From Methanothermobacter sp. (GTDB lineage Archaea; Methanobacteriota; Methanobacteria; Methanobacteriales; Methanothermobacteraceae): a stretch of 47,238 bases of DNA. The notes under the pieces were generated by a model that had not been told where the DNA came from, ran no database searches, and saw only the letters and a program-made list of their open reading frames with translations. How positions within the stretch are numbered: the stretch's first letter is position 1; the number at the start of each line of letters is the position of its first letter. The translations under genes were made by a program, and so were the position numbers. This document shows, one piece after another, positions 1 to 7,397 of the stretch. The DNA lies in NCBI RefSeq assembly GCF_030055425.1, contig NZ_JASFYE010000001.1, positions 387,345 through 434,582 on the forward strand, given 5' to 3'.

Positions 1-1
1 G

Positions 2-1135
2 CCCCGGCTGAAATCCCCTGAAAAGCCAAAGGCCAGGAAAACCCCTGAAAAACCTCTCAAGGGTGGTGAAAAGCCTAAACCCAGACTTACACCACCACCC
101 AAGCGACCTGGAGGTCCATCGGGAGGTATAGGTCGAAAAATCCCGGACGAAGATCAGAAAACCCTTGTTGGCGCCCTCGTATTTGGTGTTATTCTCATGG
201 TCCTAGCTGGTGCAGGCTATTACTTCCTGGTCTACCAGCCATACCAGGAGGTGCTGCAGAACGCCAAGGCCACAAAGATCGCTGAGGTGGACGCACTCTT
301 CAAGGGTCCCCTTGCAACCGATCCCCAGAAGCAGGCCATCCTTGCACAGATAGATGCCGCTGTTACACCAGAGGAGGCCCTGGCGGTTGACGTTGTGGGT
401 CCCGCAACACAGTCATGGCGTACCTATCAGAACCAGCAGATAAATATAAAGAAGGACCGTGTCGGCAGGGTTATGGTTAATTACACGGATAACGGCCAGG
501 AGAAGCGTGTGATAATGAAGGTGGCTGATGCAAAGAAATTTGTGAGTCAGGCCGATGCGACCGTGCTTGCAAATACGCAGATCCAGACCCCTGATACCGT
601 TGCTGTGCCAATAATGATCACAAGACTGCAGGCTGCAGGCGGCCTTATAAGTGTCGGTAACATGGTCGACGTCTACCTCAACCAGAACGCCACCGAGAAC
701 AATACATCATCTGCAGCATCAACTCCAAGGATAAGCGGGGCGACTGTACTTGCGATTCTCAGATCCAGGGACAGTGGAACAGTTGACGCACGCATACTAA
801 ACACTCAGAGGTTAACACTAAACACAATAACCTCTCAGAGTGAGAATGAGAGGACATCATCAACAGATGTGGAGCAACTCCTGCGGGCGGCTGCCTCAGG
901 TGGTCTGAATGAAGCCGAGATCAATGCTATACTCCAGAACTACGGTATAAGACTATCCAACTATGAGAGGTCAACAAATCTGGGGGAGCTTGATGCCAAC
1001 TACCTCATAATACTCGAGGTCCCAAGGGAGGATGTCCTCTTCCTGATACAGAACATGAACAGCATCGTTCTGACCGTGCCAACACAGAACGCCCCTGACT
1101 GGATGATAAGGGAGCTGCAGAGCATATACGGCTGA
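2..1135 (+). CDS. DUF515-type membrane protein, CpaB/SAF-like (5' end outside window)
   Basis: The reading frame is open from the first bases of the window with no start, so the gene is truncated by the window edge. A Lys/Pro-rich cytoplasmic segment of about 50 residues (repeated KPK/PEKP) leads into one transmembrane helix near bases 160-230 (GALVFGVILMVLAGAGYYFLV). A roughly 300-residue extracytoplasmic part follows. Its middle section (AVPIMITRLQAAGGLISVGN, then VDVYL) resembles the SAF/CpaB-type domain of pilus-assembly proteins. The overall plan fits the DUF515 family of Methanobacteriales, whose function is unknown. It sits upstream of an anchored secreted protein and a sortase, which suggests an envelope role. 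The family call is from recognition; the CpaB link is inference. Confidence 0.7.
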   Translation, partial: PRLKSPEKPKARKTPEKPLKGGEKPKPRLTPPPKRPGGPSGGIGRKIPDEDQKTLVGALVFGVILMVLAGAGYYFLVYQPYQEVLQNAKATKIAEVDALFKGPLATDPQKQAILAQIDAAVTPEEALAVDVVGPATQSWRTYQNQQINIKKDRVGRVMVNYTDNGQEKRVIMKVADAKKFVSQADATVLANTQIQTPDTVAVPIMITRLQAAGGLISVGNMVDVYLNQNATENNTSSAASTPRISGATVLAILRSRDSGTVDARILNTQRLTLNTITSQSENERTSSTDVEQLLRAAASGGLNEAEINAILQNYGIRLSNYERSTNLGELDANYLIILEVPREDVLFLIQNMNSIVLTVPTQNAPDWMIRELQSIYG

Positions 1136-1147
1136 CTAAGCCGAAAA

Positions 1148-1158
1148 ATTTATTAAAT
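1148..1158 (+). promoter_or_regulatory. Putative TATA element for the anchored-protein/sortase pair
   Basis: An A/T-rich tttattaaatt lies about 30 bp before the AGGTGGGG ribosome binding site at 1174-1182. That position would place a transcript start just before the site. It is the only TATA-like stretch between the DUF515 gene stop and the next gene. Confidence 0.4.
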
Positions 1159-1188
1159 TTTTATTTAATATTTTAGGTGGGGATGTTT

Positions 1189-2115
1189 ATGAAAAAATGG
1201 GTGTATGTTGTTATAGCTGCTGTGTTCATGCTTTCCATTATGGGAGTCTCTGATACAGGGTCAGCCGCCAAGGAGACATGGGTTTCTGAAAAACCATCTG
1301 CAACCAGTTTCAGGTTGAAGGACCTGACCGCTGTTATAACCGTGAAGATAAAGAACAACGACAACAACGTCCAGTACTTCAAGATAGGGCAGGTATACCA
1401 GGGAAGCCTTTCAGAGAACAGTACAATCAAATGGCTCATCCAGTGGACGGATCCAGCGGCAGTTAAAATGGTCAAGTCAAGGACACCTGAACTCGGAGGT
1501 GACTACGGCTGGAAGGTGAAACCTGGGGAAACAAAAACAGTGTCATTTGGCCTCATGGCCACGGGGGATATGGGTGAAATACCCCGTTACATCGTTAACG
1601 TTGAGTCAGATGACAGCAATTACTGGCCACTTATAAATGAGCCTGGCCTCATGTCCTCATGGTTCATGCCCAATGAGATAGAGGTCCTAAACCCATCACT
1701 GGACCTCAAATACTGGAAGGGGACCTTTGGGTTCACTCTGATCAACATCGATGAAGAGAAGGTTTCAGGTATCGTGAGGGCCCCCATTGCCCCTGCAAAC
1801 TCAAAACTTATATACAGTTCACCAAAGGCCTTTGTGGATGATGACCTCTTTGTGAGCACACAGGTTGCTGCATGGGATGTCACAATGGACCCCGAGACCT
1901 CACAGAGGTTTGTATACACCTATGAATGGCCTGCTAAGGTAAGCGGGGGTAACGGTTCAACCAGTGGTGGGGGGTATTACCCGCCAGGCACTCTTCAGGG
2001 GACAACCGGTTCATCATCTGTTCCAGGTGCTAAAACGGGTGCCCCCTACGGTCCACTGGTGATAGGTGTGCTTGTGACTGCAGCCGCAGTTGCCTACACA
2101 AGGATCATACGTTAA
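1189..2115 (+). CDS. Secreted protein with C-terminal sortase-type anchor (unknown function)
   Basis: This is a 308-residue protein of unrecognised family. It has an N-terminal signal peptide (MKKWVYVVIAAVFMLSIMGV) and a beta-rich ectodomain of about 230 residues. A Gly/Ser-rich linker follows, then a C-terminal signature: VPGAKTGAP, a hydrophobic helix (YGPLVIGVLVTAAAVAY) and the basic tail TRIIR. That tail has the architecture of a sortase sorting signal and matches the end of the DUF11 protein at 41497-45936. The start at 1189 is preferred because AGGTGGGG ends 6 bp upstream and the charged KK follows directly. In-frame GTG 1177 and ATG 1183 are alternatives. The sortase gene begins about 30 bp downstream, so the two are probably co-transcribed and enzyme and substrate may be paired. 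Confidence 0.8.
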   Translation: MKKWVYVVIAAVFMLSIMGVSDTGSAAKETWVSEKPSATSFRLKDLTAVITVKIKNNDNNVQYFKIGQVYQGSLSENSTIKWLIQWTDPAAVKMVKSRTPELGGDYGWKVKPGETKTVSFGLMATGDMGEIPRYIVNVESDDSNYWPLINEPGLMSSWFMPNEIEVLNPSLDLKYWKGTFGFTLINIDEEKVSGIVRAPIAPANSKLIYSSPKAFVDDDLFVSTQVAAWDVTMDPETSQRFVYTYEWPAKVSGGNGSTSGGGYYPPGTLQGTTGSSSVPGAKTGAPYGPLVIGVLVTAAAVAYTRIIR

Positions 2116-2146
2116 TCATCCACCTTAATTTTTTATGGGGACATTC

Positions 2147-2869
2147 ATGAGGCTGGCAACTTTTCTTATAATTGCAGGCATGTTCATAGTGTCACTCTAC
2201 GCCCTTCTTGAGGTGAGTTTCTACTCCTCACAGGTAATTGTTCAGAACCCTGATATCAGGGCTCCGTTCATTGAGATACCATCCATTAACCTTCAGGAGA
2301 CCATCAACAACCGATCCGTTTTCTATGGAGTCTACCATGAACCCATGTCCTATCCCCCTGGTAACAGAACCGTCATACTCTTCGGGCACAGGACACTCTA
2401 CGGCTCACCCTTCCTGAACCTCGATAAGTTGAAGCCAGGGGATGAGGTCAACCTTAACTGGCCTGGTGTTGGCCTTGCGACTTACAGGGTTAATCGATCA
2501 TTCATCGTGCCAGCATCCTACCAGATCTCAGTGAATCAGGGAGCGAGGCTATTTCTCATCACATGCCACCCCCTCGGGTCGACGAGGGAGAGGCTGATAG
2601 TGGAGTGTCAGCTTGAGGACATTAAGGCCTACCAGAGAAACATCAAGGTGGAAAACCCCAAGAGGTACTATGCGATCCTCATAATACTTGGATTCCTTGG
2701 GGGTGGCCTTCTGATCACCAGACTCTGTCATGTTTATGAAGATAGGAGGATTCTCCTTGCAGCGGTAATAAGCCTCACAATCTTCCTGCTGCTGGGGTAC
2801 ATCTTCCCGATCCCCCCAGAATTCATATCAGAGAAGCTCATTGAATTCAACAGTATATTTGGACTTTAG
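2147..2869 (+). CDS. Sortase (class D/E-like cysteine transpeptidase), membrane-bound
   Basis: Sortases cleave a C-terminal sorting motif and transfer the protein to a surface nucleophile. All three catalytic elements are visible: His81 in FGHRT, Cys140 in LITCHPLG, and Arg149 in TRERLIV, at the usual spacing after Cys. An N-terminal helix (ATFLIIAGMFIVSLYALLEV) anchors the protein. Two further hydrophobic segments at the C-terminus (YAILIILGFLGGGLLI and ILLAAVISLTIFLLLGYIF) give a three-helix topology, more than the usual one. The length is 240 residues from ATG 2147; the in-frame ATG 2135 would add four residues. The acceptor in a pseudomurein wall is unknown. The preceding gene encodes a likely substrate. 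Class assignment is tentative; the sortase call is firm. Confidence 0.88.
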   Translation: MRLATFLIIAGMFIVSLYALLEVSFYSSQVIVQNPDIRAPFIEIPSINLQETINNRSVFYGVYHEPMSYPPGNRTVILFGHRTLYGSPFLNLDKLKPGDEVNLNWPGVGLATYRVNRSFIVPASYQISVNQGARLFLITCHPLGSTRERLIVECQLEDIKAYQRNIKVENPKRYYAILIILGFLGGGLLITRLCHVYEDRRILLAAVISLTIFLLLGYIFPIPPEFISEKLIEFNSIFGL

Positions 2870-2889
2870 TAAAATTTCAGGTGTTTAAA

Positions 2890-3255
2890 ATGAGAGAACC
2901 AGGAGAAGAGTACTTTTCAAATCTATCAGATAGGGAAAGGGCCATATTTGAGGGCGGCATAAGTATGGGTGCCCTCTTCCACCAGTTCGTTGGAACCCCT
3001 GTTAACCTTGAAACCGTTGAGGTCCTTGAGGGTGCAATTGCGGAATCCATAAAGCTCCAGCCGGCAATCAGGGATGCTGAGGTCAATATAGACAGGGACA
3101 TGGTAAGGGATGCTGCTGGAGAATTCGGTTATGTCTCCCTCACCGGCGAGATGCTAAGGGTGAGGTTAACAGTGGAATATGGTTCATCAAGGATAACTGT
3201 CTGCCTCGAGTACCTTGATGAACTGAGATATCCGCTCATGTATGTGAAGGATTGA
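2890..3255 (+). CDS. mptD: Dihydroneopterin aldolase-type protein (MptD family)
   Basis: This is a small protein of about 121 residues with the segment NLSDRERAIFEGGISMGALF and HQFVGTP, characteristic of the archaeal MptD/DHNA family. That enzyme cleaves 7,8-dihydroneopterin to 6-hydroxymethyl-dihydropterin in tetrahydromethanopterin and folate-type pterin synthesis. The fold is cytosolic, with no signal or membrane segment. The start is placed at ATG 2890 because AGGTG lies 6 bp upstream; GTG 2881, inside that site, is the longer in-frame alternative. It follows the sortase by about 20 bp and may be read from the same transcript, though the functions are unrelated. The last 28 bp including the stop are repeated 64 bp downstream (see repeat at 3227-3318). 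Confidence 0.75.
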   Translation: MREPGEEYFSNLSDRERAIFEGGISMGALFHQFVGTPVNLETVEVLEGAIAESIKLQPAIRDAEVNIDRDMVRDAAGEFGYVSLTGEMLRVRLTVEYGSSRITVCLEYLDELRYPLMYVKD

Positions 3256-3318
3256 TTGTAAGGTCTGAGAATCTGCATCCAGCTGCATGGGATATCCCCT
3301 CATGTATATGAAGGATTG
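3227..3318 (+). repeat. Direct repeat of the mptD 3' end (28 bp, offset 64)
   Basis: Bases 3227-3254, covering the end of mptD and its stop, recur at 3291-3318 with 26 of 28 positions identical. Both copies contain CTCATGTAT and TGAAGGATTG. The second copy lies in the intergenic region and encodes nothing. Confidence 0.85.
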
Positions 3319-3364
3319 GCATGGAACCTCAGATCCACTGATGAAACAAAAATCTATCTTGATT

Positions 3365-3375
3365 AATTATTTAAA
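3365..3375 (+). promoter_or_regulatory. Putative TATA box of the kor-sucC operon
   Basis: The sequence aattatttaaa is the best TATA match in the 164-bp gap before korD. It would put initiation near base 3395 and leave a leader of about 25 nt. No other promoter-like element is seen before sucC ends. Confidence 0.5.
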
Positions 3376-3419
3376 TTCTGAAAGCAAAGCTATGATAAGA
3401 ACCTTGATGGAAGATTACC

Positions 3420-3623
3420 ATGATAAAGATAGATTCAGATCTCTGTAAGGGATGCGACATATGCAGGGAGTTCTGCCCTGAAGGGGTTTATGTCAGGTCA
3501 GAGGAACTCAACAGAAAGGGCGTACATGAACCCATCCCTAAAAATCTGGATAAATGTACGGGATGCAAGCTATGCATGCTAATGTGTCCTGATCAGGCAA
3601 TAGTGGTGTATGACGATGACTGA
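3420..3623 (+). CDS. korD: 2-oxoglutarate:ferredoxin oxidoreductase delta (ferredoxin) subunit
   Basis: This 67-residue protein carries two classical 4Fe-4S motifs, CKGCDICREFCPEGV and CTGCKLCMLMCPDQAI. It is the electron-transfer subunit of the four-subunit archaeal 2-oxoacid oxidoreductase. The gene overlaps the start of korA by a few bases, and the order ferredoxin-alpha-beta-gamma is that of the methanogen KOR operon. In an autotrophic methanogen the complex works in the carboxylating direction, making 2-oxoglutarate from succinyl-CoA, CO2 and reduced ferredoxin. Assignment to KOR rather than VOR or POR rests on the sucC neighbour and the family order. Confidence 0.9.
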   Translation: MIKIDSDLCKGCDICREFCPEGVYVRSEELNRKGVHEPIPKNLDKCTGCKLCMLMCPDQAIVVYDDD

Positions 3624-4743
3624 GGAGTACTTTATTCAGGGAAACGATGCCTGCGCCCGTGGTGCCATAAGTGCCGGATGCAGGTTCTTTGCAGGTTACC
3701 CCATCACACCATCAACAGAGATTGCTGAGGAAATGGCTGTTCTCCTTCCAAGGGAAGGTGGCGTCTTTGTTCAGATGGAGGATGAGATAGGTGCTCTCGG
3801 GGCAGTTATAGGCGCCGTTTGGGGTGGTGTTAAAGGAATGACCGCCACTTCAGGGCCTGGTTTTTCCCTCATGCAGGAACATGTGGGATACGCTGCCATG
3901 ACAGAAACCCCACTGGTGATTGTGGATGTACAGAGGGGTTCGCCCTCAACAGGACAGCCGACAATGGCATCCCAGAGTGATATGATGCAGGCAAGGTGGG
4001 GTTCACATGGGGACTATGAAATAATAGCCCTCTCACCATCCTCTGTGCAGGAGTGCTTCGATTTCACTGTGAGGGCATTCAACATTGCAGAGGAATACAG
4101 GGTGCCTGTGGTGGTCCTCAGTGACGAAATAGTGGGTCATATGAGGGAGAAGATAACCATACCCGACAAGGTGGAAATCAGAAAGAGAAAGTCACCCAAA
4201 AGTCCCCCCGGTGAGTTCATCCCATTCAAGCCCAATGGAGACTTCGTCCCTGAGATGCCGGCCTTTGGGGATGGTTACAGAGTACCTGTGACAGGACTCA
4301 CCCATGATGAGAGGGGGTACCCTGATGCTTCAAACCCTGAGGGCCACGAAAAACTCGTGAAGAGACTCTGTGACAAGATACTGAATCACAGAGATAAGAT
4401 AGTGGATGTTAGGGGTGAGTACACCGATGATGCAGACATAACAGTCATCTCATACGGCGCCCCCTCACGTTCAGTTGCAACCGCAGTTAAGATGGCGAGG
4501 TCCGAGGGTGTGAAGGCAGGGTACATCAAGATAAACACACCATGGCCGTTCCCTGAGAATGAAATCCGCAAAGCCGCTGAGTCATCAAGGAAGCTTCTGG
4601 TCGTTGAGATGAACCTGGGGCAGATGTTCTACGAGGTTCAGAGAGTTGTCTCAGGCATGGCCGAGGTGGAACTGCTTCCAAAGATTGGTGGTGAGATCCA
4701 CCGCCCCCATGAGATCCTAAACAAGATTATGGGGATGAAATGA
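3616..4743 (+). CDS. korA: 2-oxoglutarate:ferredoxin oxidoreductase alpha subunit
   Basis: The protein is about 375 residues and begins FIQGNDACARGAISAGCRFF with AGYPITPSTE shortly after, the hallmark of the alpha chain of CoA-dependent 2-oxoacid:ferredoxin oxidoreductases. This chain holds the pyrimidine/transketolase-type domain and the linked domain II. GATSGPGFSLM-like sequence (ATSGPGFSLMQEHVGYAAM) and EFRVPVVVLSDE-like sequence (EEYRVPVVVLSDE) follow. ATG 3616 is preferred over ATG 3610 because AGTGGTG lies about 7 bp before it. The gene overlaps korD and ends 66 bp before korB, a gap that contains a duplicated initiation region. The substrate is inferred as 2-oxoglutarate from the adjacent sucC. 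Confidence 0.92.
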   Translation: MTEEYFIQGNDACARGAISAGCRFFAGYPITPSTEIAEEMAVLLPREGGVFVQMEDEIGALGAVIGAVWGGVKGMTATSGPGFSLMQEHVGYAAMTETPLVIVDVQRGSPSTGQPTMASQSDMMQARWGSHGDYEIIALSPSSVQECFDFTVRAFNIAEEYRVPVVVLSDEIVGHMREKITIPDKVEIRKRKSPKSPPGEFIPFKPNGDFVPEMPAFGDGYRVPVTGLTHDERGYPDASNPEGHEKLVKRLCDKILNHRDKIVDVRGEYTDDADITVISYGAPSRSVATAVKMARSEGVKAGYIKINTPWPFPENEIRKAAESSRKLLVVEMNLGQMFYEVQRVVSGMAEVELLPKIGGEIHRPHEILNKIMGMK

Positions 4744-4825
4744 AGGTGCCCAGATGAATGTAAGAAACACACCCACATTATAATGATGATGAAATGAAGG
4801 AGTGTTCAGATGAATGTAAAGGAAA
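4734..4825 (+). repeat. Duplicated korB translation-start region
   Basis: Bases 4734-4762 (GATGAAATGAAGG, a short variable part, then CAGATGAATGTA) recur at 4788-4818, offset 54-56 bp, with a 2-bp indel. Both copies carry a Shine-Dalgarno sequence and ATG. Only the second ATG opens the long korB frame. Confidence 0.85.
4754..4783 (+). CDS. Possible 9-codon leader peptide (MNVRNTPTL)
   Basis: In the first copy of the duplicated start region, AAGGTG precedes ATG 4754, which opens a nine-codon frame (MNVRNTPTL) ending at TAA 4781-4783. It mimics the korB N-terminus MNVKENPYL. The stop lies 26 nt before the korB ATG. It could be translated and affect korB initiation by coupling or as a decoy, or it may simply be a relic of duplication. 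No product is claimed. Confidence 0.3.
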   Translation: MNVRNTPTL

Positions 4826-5667
4826 ACCCATACCTCAAGTACCTCAGGAGGGACAGGCTCCCACATATATTCTGTGCAGGCTGCGGTAACGGGATAGTGC
4901 TCAACACCTTCTTTAAGGGCATGGAGATGGCCGGTGTTGACTTTGACACCATTGCAATGGTTTCAGGTATAGGCTGCTCATCAAGGATCCCTGGTTATGT
5001 TAAATGCGACTCGCTCCATACAACCCATGGACGGCCCATAGCCTTTGCAACCGGGCTCAAACTTGCCAACCCCTCCCTGAATGTTGTGGTGTTCACAGGT
5101 GATGGTGACGCCGCAGCCATCGGCGGAAACCATCTCATACACGGGGCAAGGAGGAACATTGACCTCACAGTTATCTGCATAAACAACAGCATATACGGGA
5201 TGACCGGGGGGCAGATAAGCCCCACATCCCCGGAGGGAAGTTTCGGTACCACAGCACCATACGGTGCACTTGAGGATCCATTTGATCTCTCTGAACTCGT
5301 CAAGGCCGCAGGTGCAAGTTACGTTGCAAGGTGGACAGTCGCCCACCCCCTGCAGCTTGCAAACTCCATAAAGAAGGGACTCAGGAACAGGGGTTTCTCG
5401 TTCATAGAGGCTGTTTCACAGTGTCCAACCTACTTCGGGAGAAAGAACAGGATGCGGTCCCCGGTTGAGATGATGAAATTCATGAAGGAGAACAGTATCA
5501 ACCGGCGGAAGGCCCTCAAAATGGATCCCGAAGAGGTTGAGGGGAAACTCATCATCGGTGAATTTGAAGATGCCCCACGCCCTGAACTATGTGACAGGAT
5601 CTATGGGATGATTGAAGAAAAATCCGGGAAAATTGATATAACCAAATCAGCCTACAGAGATGATTGA
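4810..5667 (+). CDS. korB: 2-oxoglutarate:ferredoxin oxidoreductase beta subunit
   Basis: This 285-residue thiamine-diphosphate-binding subunit has the Cys motif CAGCGNG near residue 22, GIGCSSR, and the TPP/Mg motif GDGDAAAIGGNHLIHG followed by NNSIYGMTGGQ. Together these are diagnostic of the beta chain. AAGGAG lies about 8 bp before the ATG. It overlaps korC by 8 bp, which indicates tight translational coupling. With korA it forms the catalytic site for reductive carboxylation of succinyl-CoA. The four N-terminal residues of the true protein are echoed by the upstream mini-frame at 4754. Confidence 0.93.
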   Translation: MNVKENPYLKYLRRDRLPHIFCAGCGNGIVLNTFFKGMEMAGVDFDTIAMVSGIGCSSRIPGYVKCDSLHTTHGRPIAFATGLKLANPSLNVVVFTGDGDAAAIGGNHLIHGARRNIDLTVICINNSIYGMTGGQISPTSPEGSFGTTAPYGALEDPFDLSELVKAAGASYVARWTVAHPLQLANSIKKGLRNRGFSFIEAVSQCPTYFGRKNRMRSPVEMMKFMKENSINRRKALKMDPEEVEGKLIIGEFEDAPRPELCDRIYGMIEEKSGKIDITKSAYRDD

Positions 5668-6229
5668 AGTGAGGAAGGAAATCAGAATTGCTGGATTCGG
5701 TGGTCAGGGGGTTATACTTGCAGGAATCGTTCTGGGTAAAGCTGCAAGTTTATATGATGGCCTTTACGCTGTACAGACCCAGTCCTATGGACCCGAGGCA
5801 AGGGGTGGCGCCTCAAGGGCTGAGGTTGTTATAAGTGATGAGGAGATAGATTACCCCAAGGTCCAGAGCCCTGACATACTCGTTGCAATGTCACACCAGG
5901 CACTTCTTACCTACATGGACGATCTCAAAGCCGGCGGGACCCTCATCGTCGACCCTGACATGGTCATTGAGGATGAAATCCAGGACTTCCTTGAGGAAAG
6001 AAAGATCAATTACTTCCGCGCGCCTGCCACCAGGACAGCCGAGGAGAAGGTCGGTATAACCATCGTGGCCAATATGGTGATGATGGGGGCCCTGACAGAG
6101 GCCACTGGAGTTGTAAGTGTCAGGGCCGCTGAGGAGGCCATAAAGAACAGTGTACCGCCCGGGACTGAGGAAAAGAACATCATGGCATTCCAGGCAGGTC
6201 GTGAACTCATCATGGAGGGACAGAAATGA
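5660..6229 (+). CDS. korC: 2-oxoglutarate:ferredoxin oxidoreductase gamma subunit
   Basis: The protein has 189 residues and the N-terminal signature IRIAGFGGQGVILAGIVLGK, typical of the gamma chain (CoA-interacting domain III). TQSYGPEARGGASRAEVVIS follows near residues 37-56. Start and stop overlap the neighbours on both sides (8 bp with korB, ATGA with sucC), so the whole set is translated as one coupled unit. It completes the four-subunit complex. Nothing is missing or interrupted. Confidence 0.92.
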   Translation: MIEVRKEIRIAGFGGQGVILAGIVLGKAASLYDGLYAVQTQSYGPEARGGASRAEVVISDEEIDYPKVQSPDILVAMSHQALLTYMDDLKAGGTLIVDPDMVIEDEIQDFLEERKINYFRAPATRTAEEKVGITIVANMVMMGALTEATGVVSVRAAEEAIKNSVPPGTEEKNIMAFQAGRELIMEGQK

Positions 6230-7326
6230 AGTTTTATGAGTACAGCGCCAAGGAATTATTTAGAGCTGAGGGCATACCCGTCCCTGAGGGATCCGTCGCC
6301 AGGACCCCCCAGGAGGCATCTGAGGTCGCTGAGAGTATGGGCTCGGAGGTGGCCATCAAGGCACAGGTCCTAACAGGTGGCCGGGGAAAGGCGGGGGGTA
6401 TACGCTTTGCAACACCAGAAACTGCGTCTGATGTTGCTTCTGATCTTCTTGGATCGAGGGTTAAGGGCGAGGAGGTTAAATCTGTCCTGGTTGAAAGGAA
6501 GATCCCCATCGACAGGGAATTCTATGTGAGTGTCGTTATTGACCGCGCGGCCAGGATGCCCCTTATAATGGCAAGCAGTGAGGGTGGAGTTGATATCGAG
6601 GACCTTGCAGCCGAAGCCCCCGAGAAGATAGTGCGTTACCATGTAAACCCCCTTGATGAGTTCCTCCCCTATGAGGCAAGGGAGATAGCAAGGAAGATGG
6701 GCCTTGAAAGTGAACTCATACCAAAGGTGGGGGGTGTGATATGGAAACTCTACCATCTCTTCAGGAAGTACGATGCGAGGCTTGCCGAGATAAACCCCCT
6801 TGTACTTTCAGGTGATGATGTTATTGCGGCAGATGCAAAGCTTGAGGTGGACGATGACTCCATCCACCGTCACCGTGAATTCATGGAACTGGATGAGTAT
6901 GAACCAGAGGAGTTCGCCTTTGTTAAACTTGAGGGGGACATTGCAGTTATAGGGAACGGTGCAGGTCTGACACTCACAGCCATGGACCTCATAAAACTGA
7001 AGGGGGGTGAACCCGCCACATTCCTTGATATAGGTGGTGGTGCCTCAGAGGACATCATAAGGAGGGCCATAAACCTGGTAATATCCCACCCTGATGTGAA
7101 GGTGGTGTTCCTGAATGTGCTTGGTGGTATAACAAGGGCTGATGATGTTGCAAGGGGTGTTGTGAATGCCCTGAAGGATGCCGAGAGGGATGTGCCCCTT
7201 GTAATAAGGCTCACAGGGACCAATGAGGAGGAGGGGCAGAGGATCCTAACAGATGCAGGGATCCCCTTTGAAACCTCCCTTGAGAGGGCCGCTGAGAAGG
7301 CGGTTGAAATATCAAAGGCCCTCTGA
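6226..7326 (+). CDS. sucC: Succinyl-CoA synthetase (ADP-forming) beta subunit
   Basis: This 366-residue ATP-grasp protein has the family opening MKFYEYSAKELFRAEGIPVP, nucleotide-binding AIKAQVLTGGRGKAGGI, the NPLVL metal/ATP motif near residue 190, and the C-terminal GNGAGLTLTAMD and DIGGGAS segments that dock with the alpha subunit. It makes succinyl-CoA from succinate, CoA and ATP, the substrate of the KOR complex encoded just upstream. The ATGA overlap with korC supports one operon. No sucD lies within the window. The spacing suggests the alpha subunit is encoded elsewhere, as in relatives. Confidence 0.93.
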   Translation: MKFYEYSAKELFRAEGIPVPEGSVARTPQEASEVAESMGSEVAIKAQVLTGGRGKAGGIRFATPETASDVASDLLGSRVKGEEVKSVLVERKIPIDREFYVSVVIDRAARMPLIMASSEGGVDIEDLAAEAPEKIVRYHVNPLDEFLPYEAREIARKMGLESELIPKVGGVIWKLYHLFRKYDARLAEINPLVLSGDDVIAADAKLEVDDDSIHRHREFMELDEYEPEEFAFVKLEGDIAVIGNGAGLTLTAMDLIKLKGGEPATFLDIGGGASEDIIRRAINLVISHPDVKVVFLNVLGGITRADDVARGVVNALKDAERDVPLVIRLTGTNEEEGQRILTDAGIPFETSLERAAEKAVEISKAL

Positions 7327-7337
7327 AAGAATATTTA

Positions 7338-7397
7338 ATTTTTCATGACCCTGCTGCAATATCAGACCCTGCCATCTATTTTTCATGACCTACTGCT
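7338..7397 (+). repeat. Short direct repeat over the cdhB stop (offset 40)
   Basis: ATTTTTCATGACC occurs at 7338-7350 and again at 7378-7390, each followed by a CTGCT-containing stretch. The second copy runs into the stop codon of the minus-strand cdhB gene (CTA, 7390-7392). The first copy lies in the gap before sucC. Confidence 0.6.

Noticed and set aside
4981-5346. Long antisense frames in korB, sucC, rpo and EF genes
   Set aside because: They are shadows of strongly biased coding sequence on the other strand, lack start signals, and show no family motifs.
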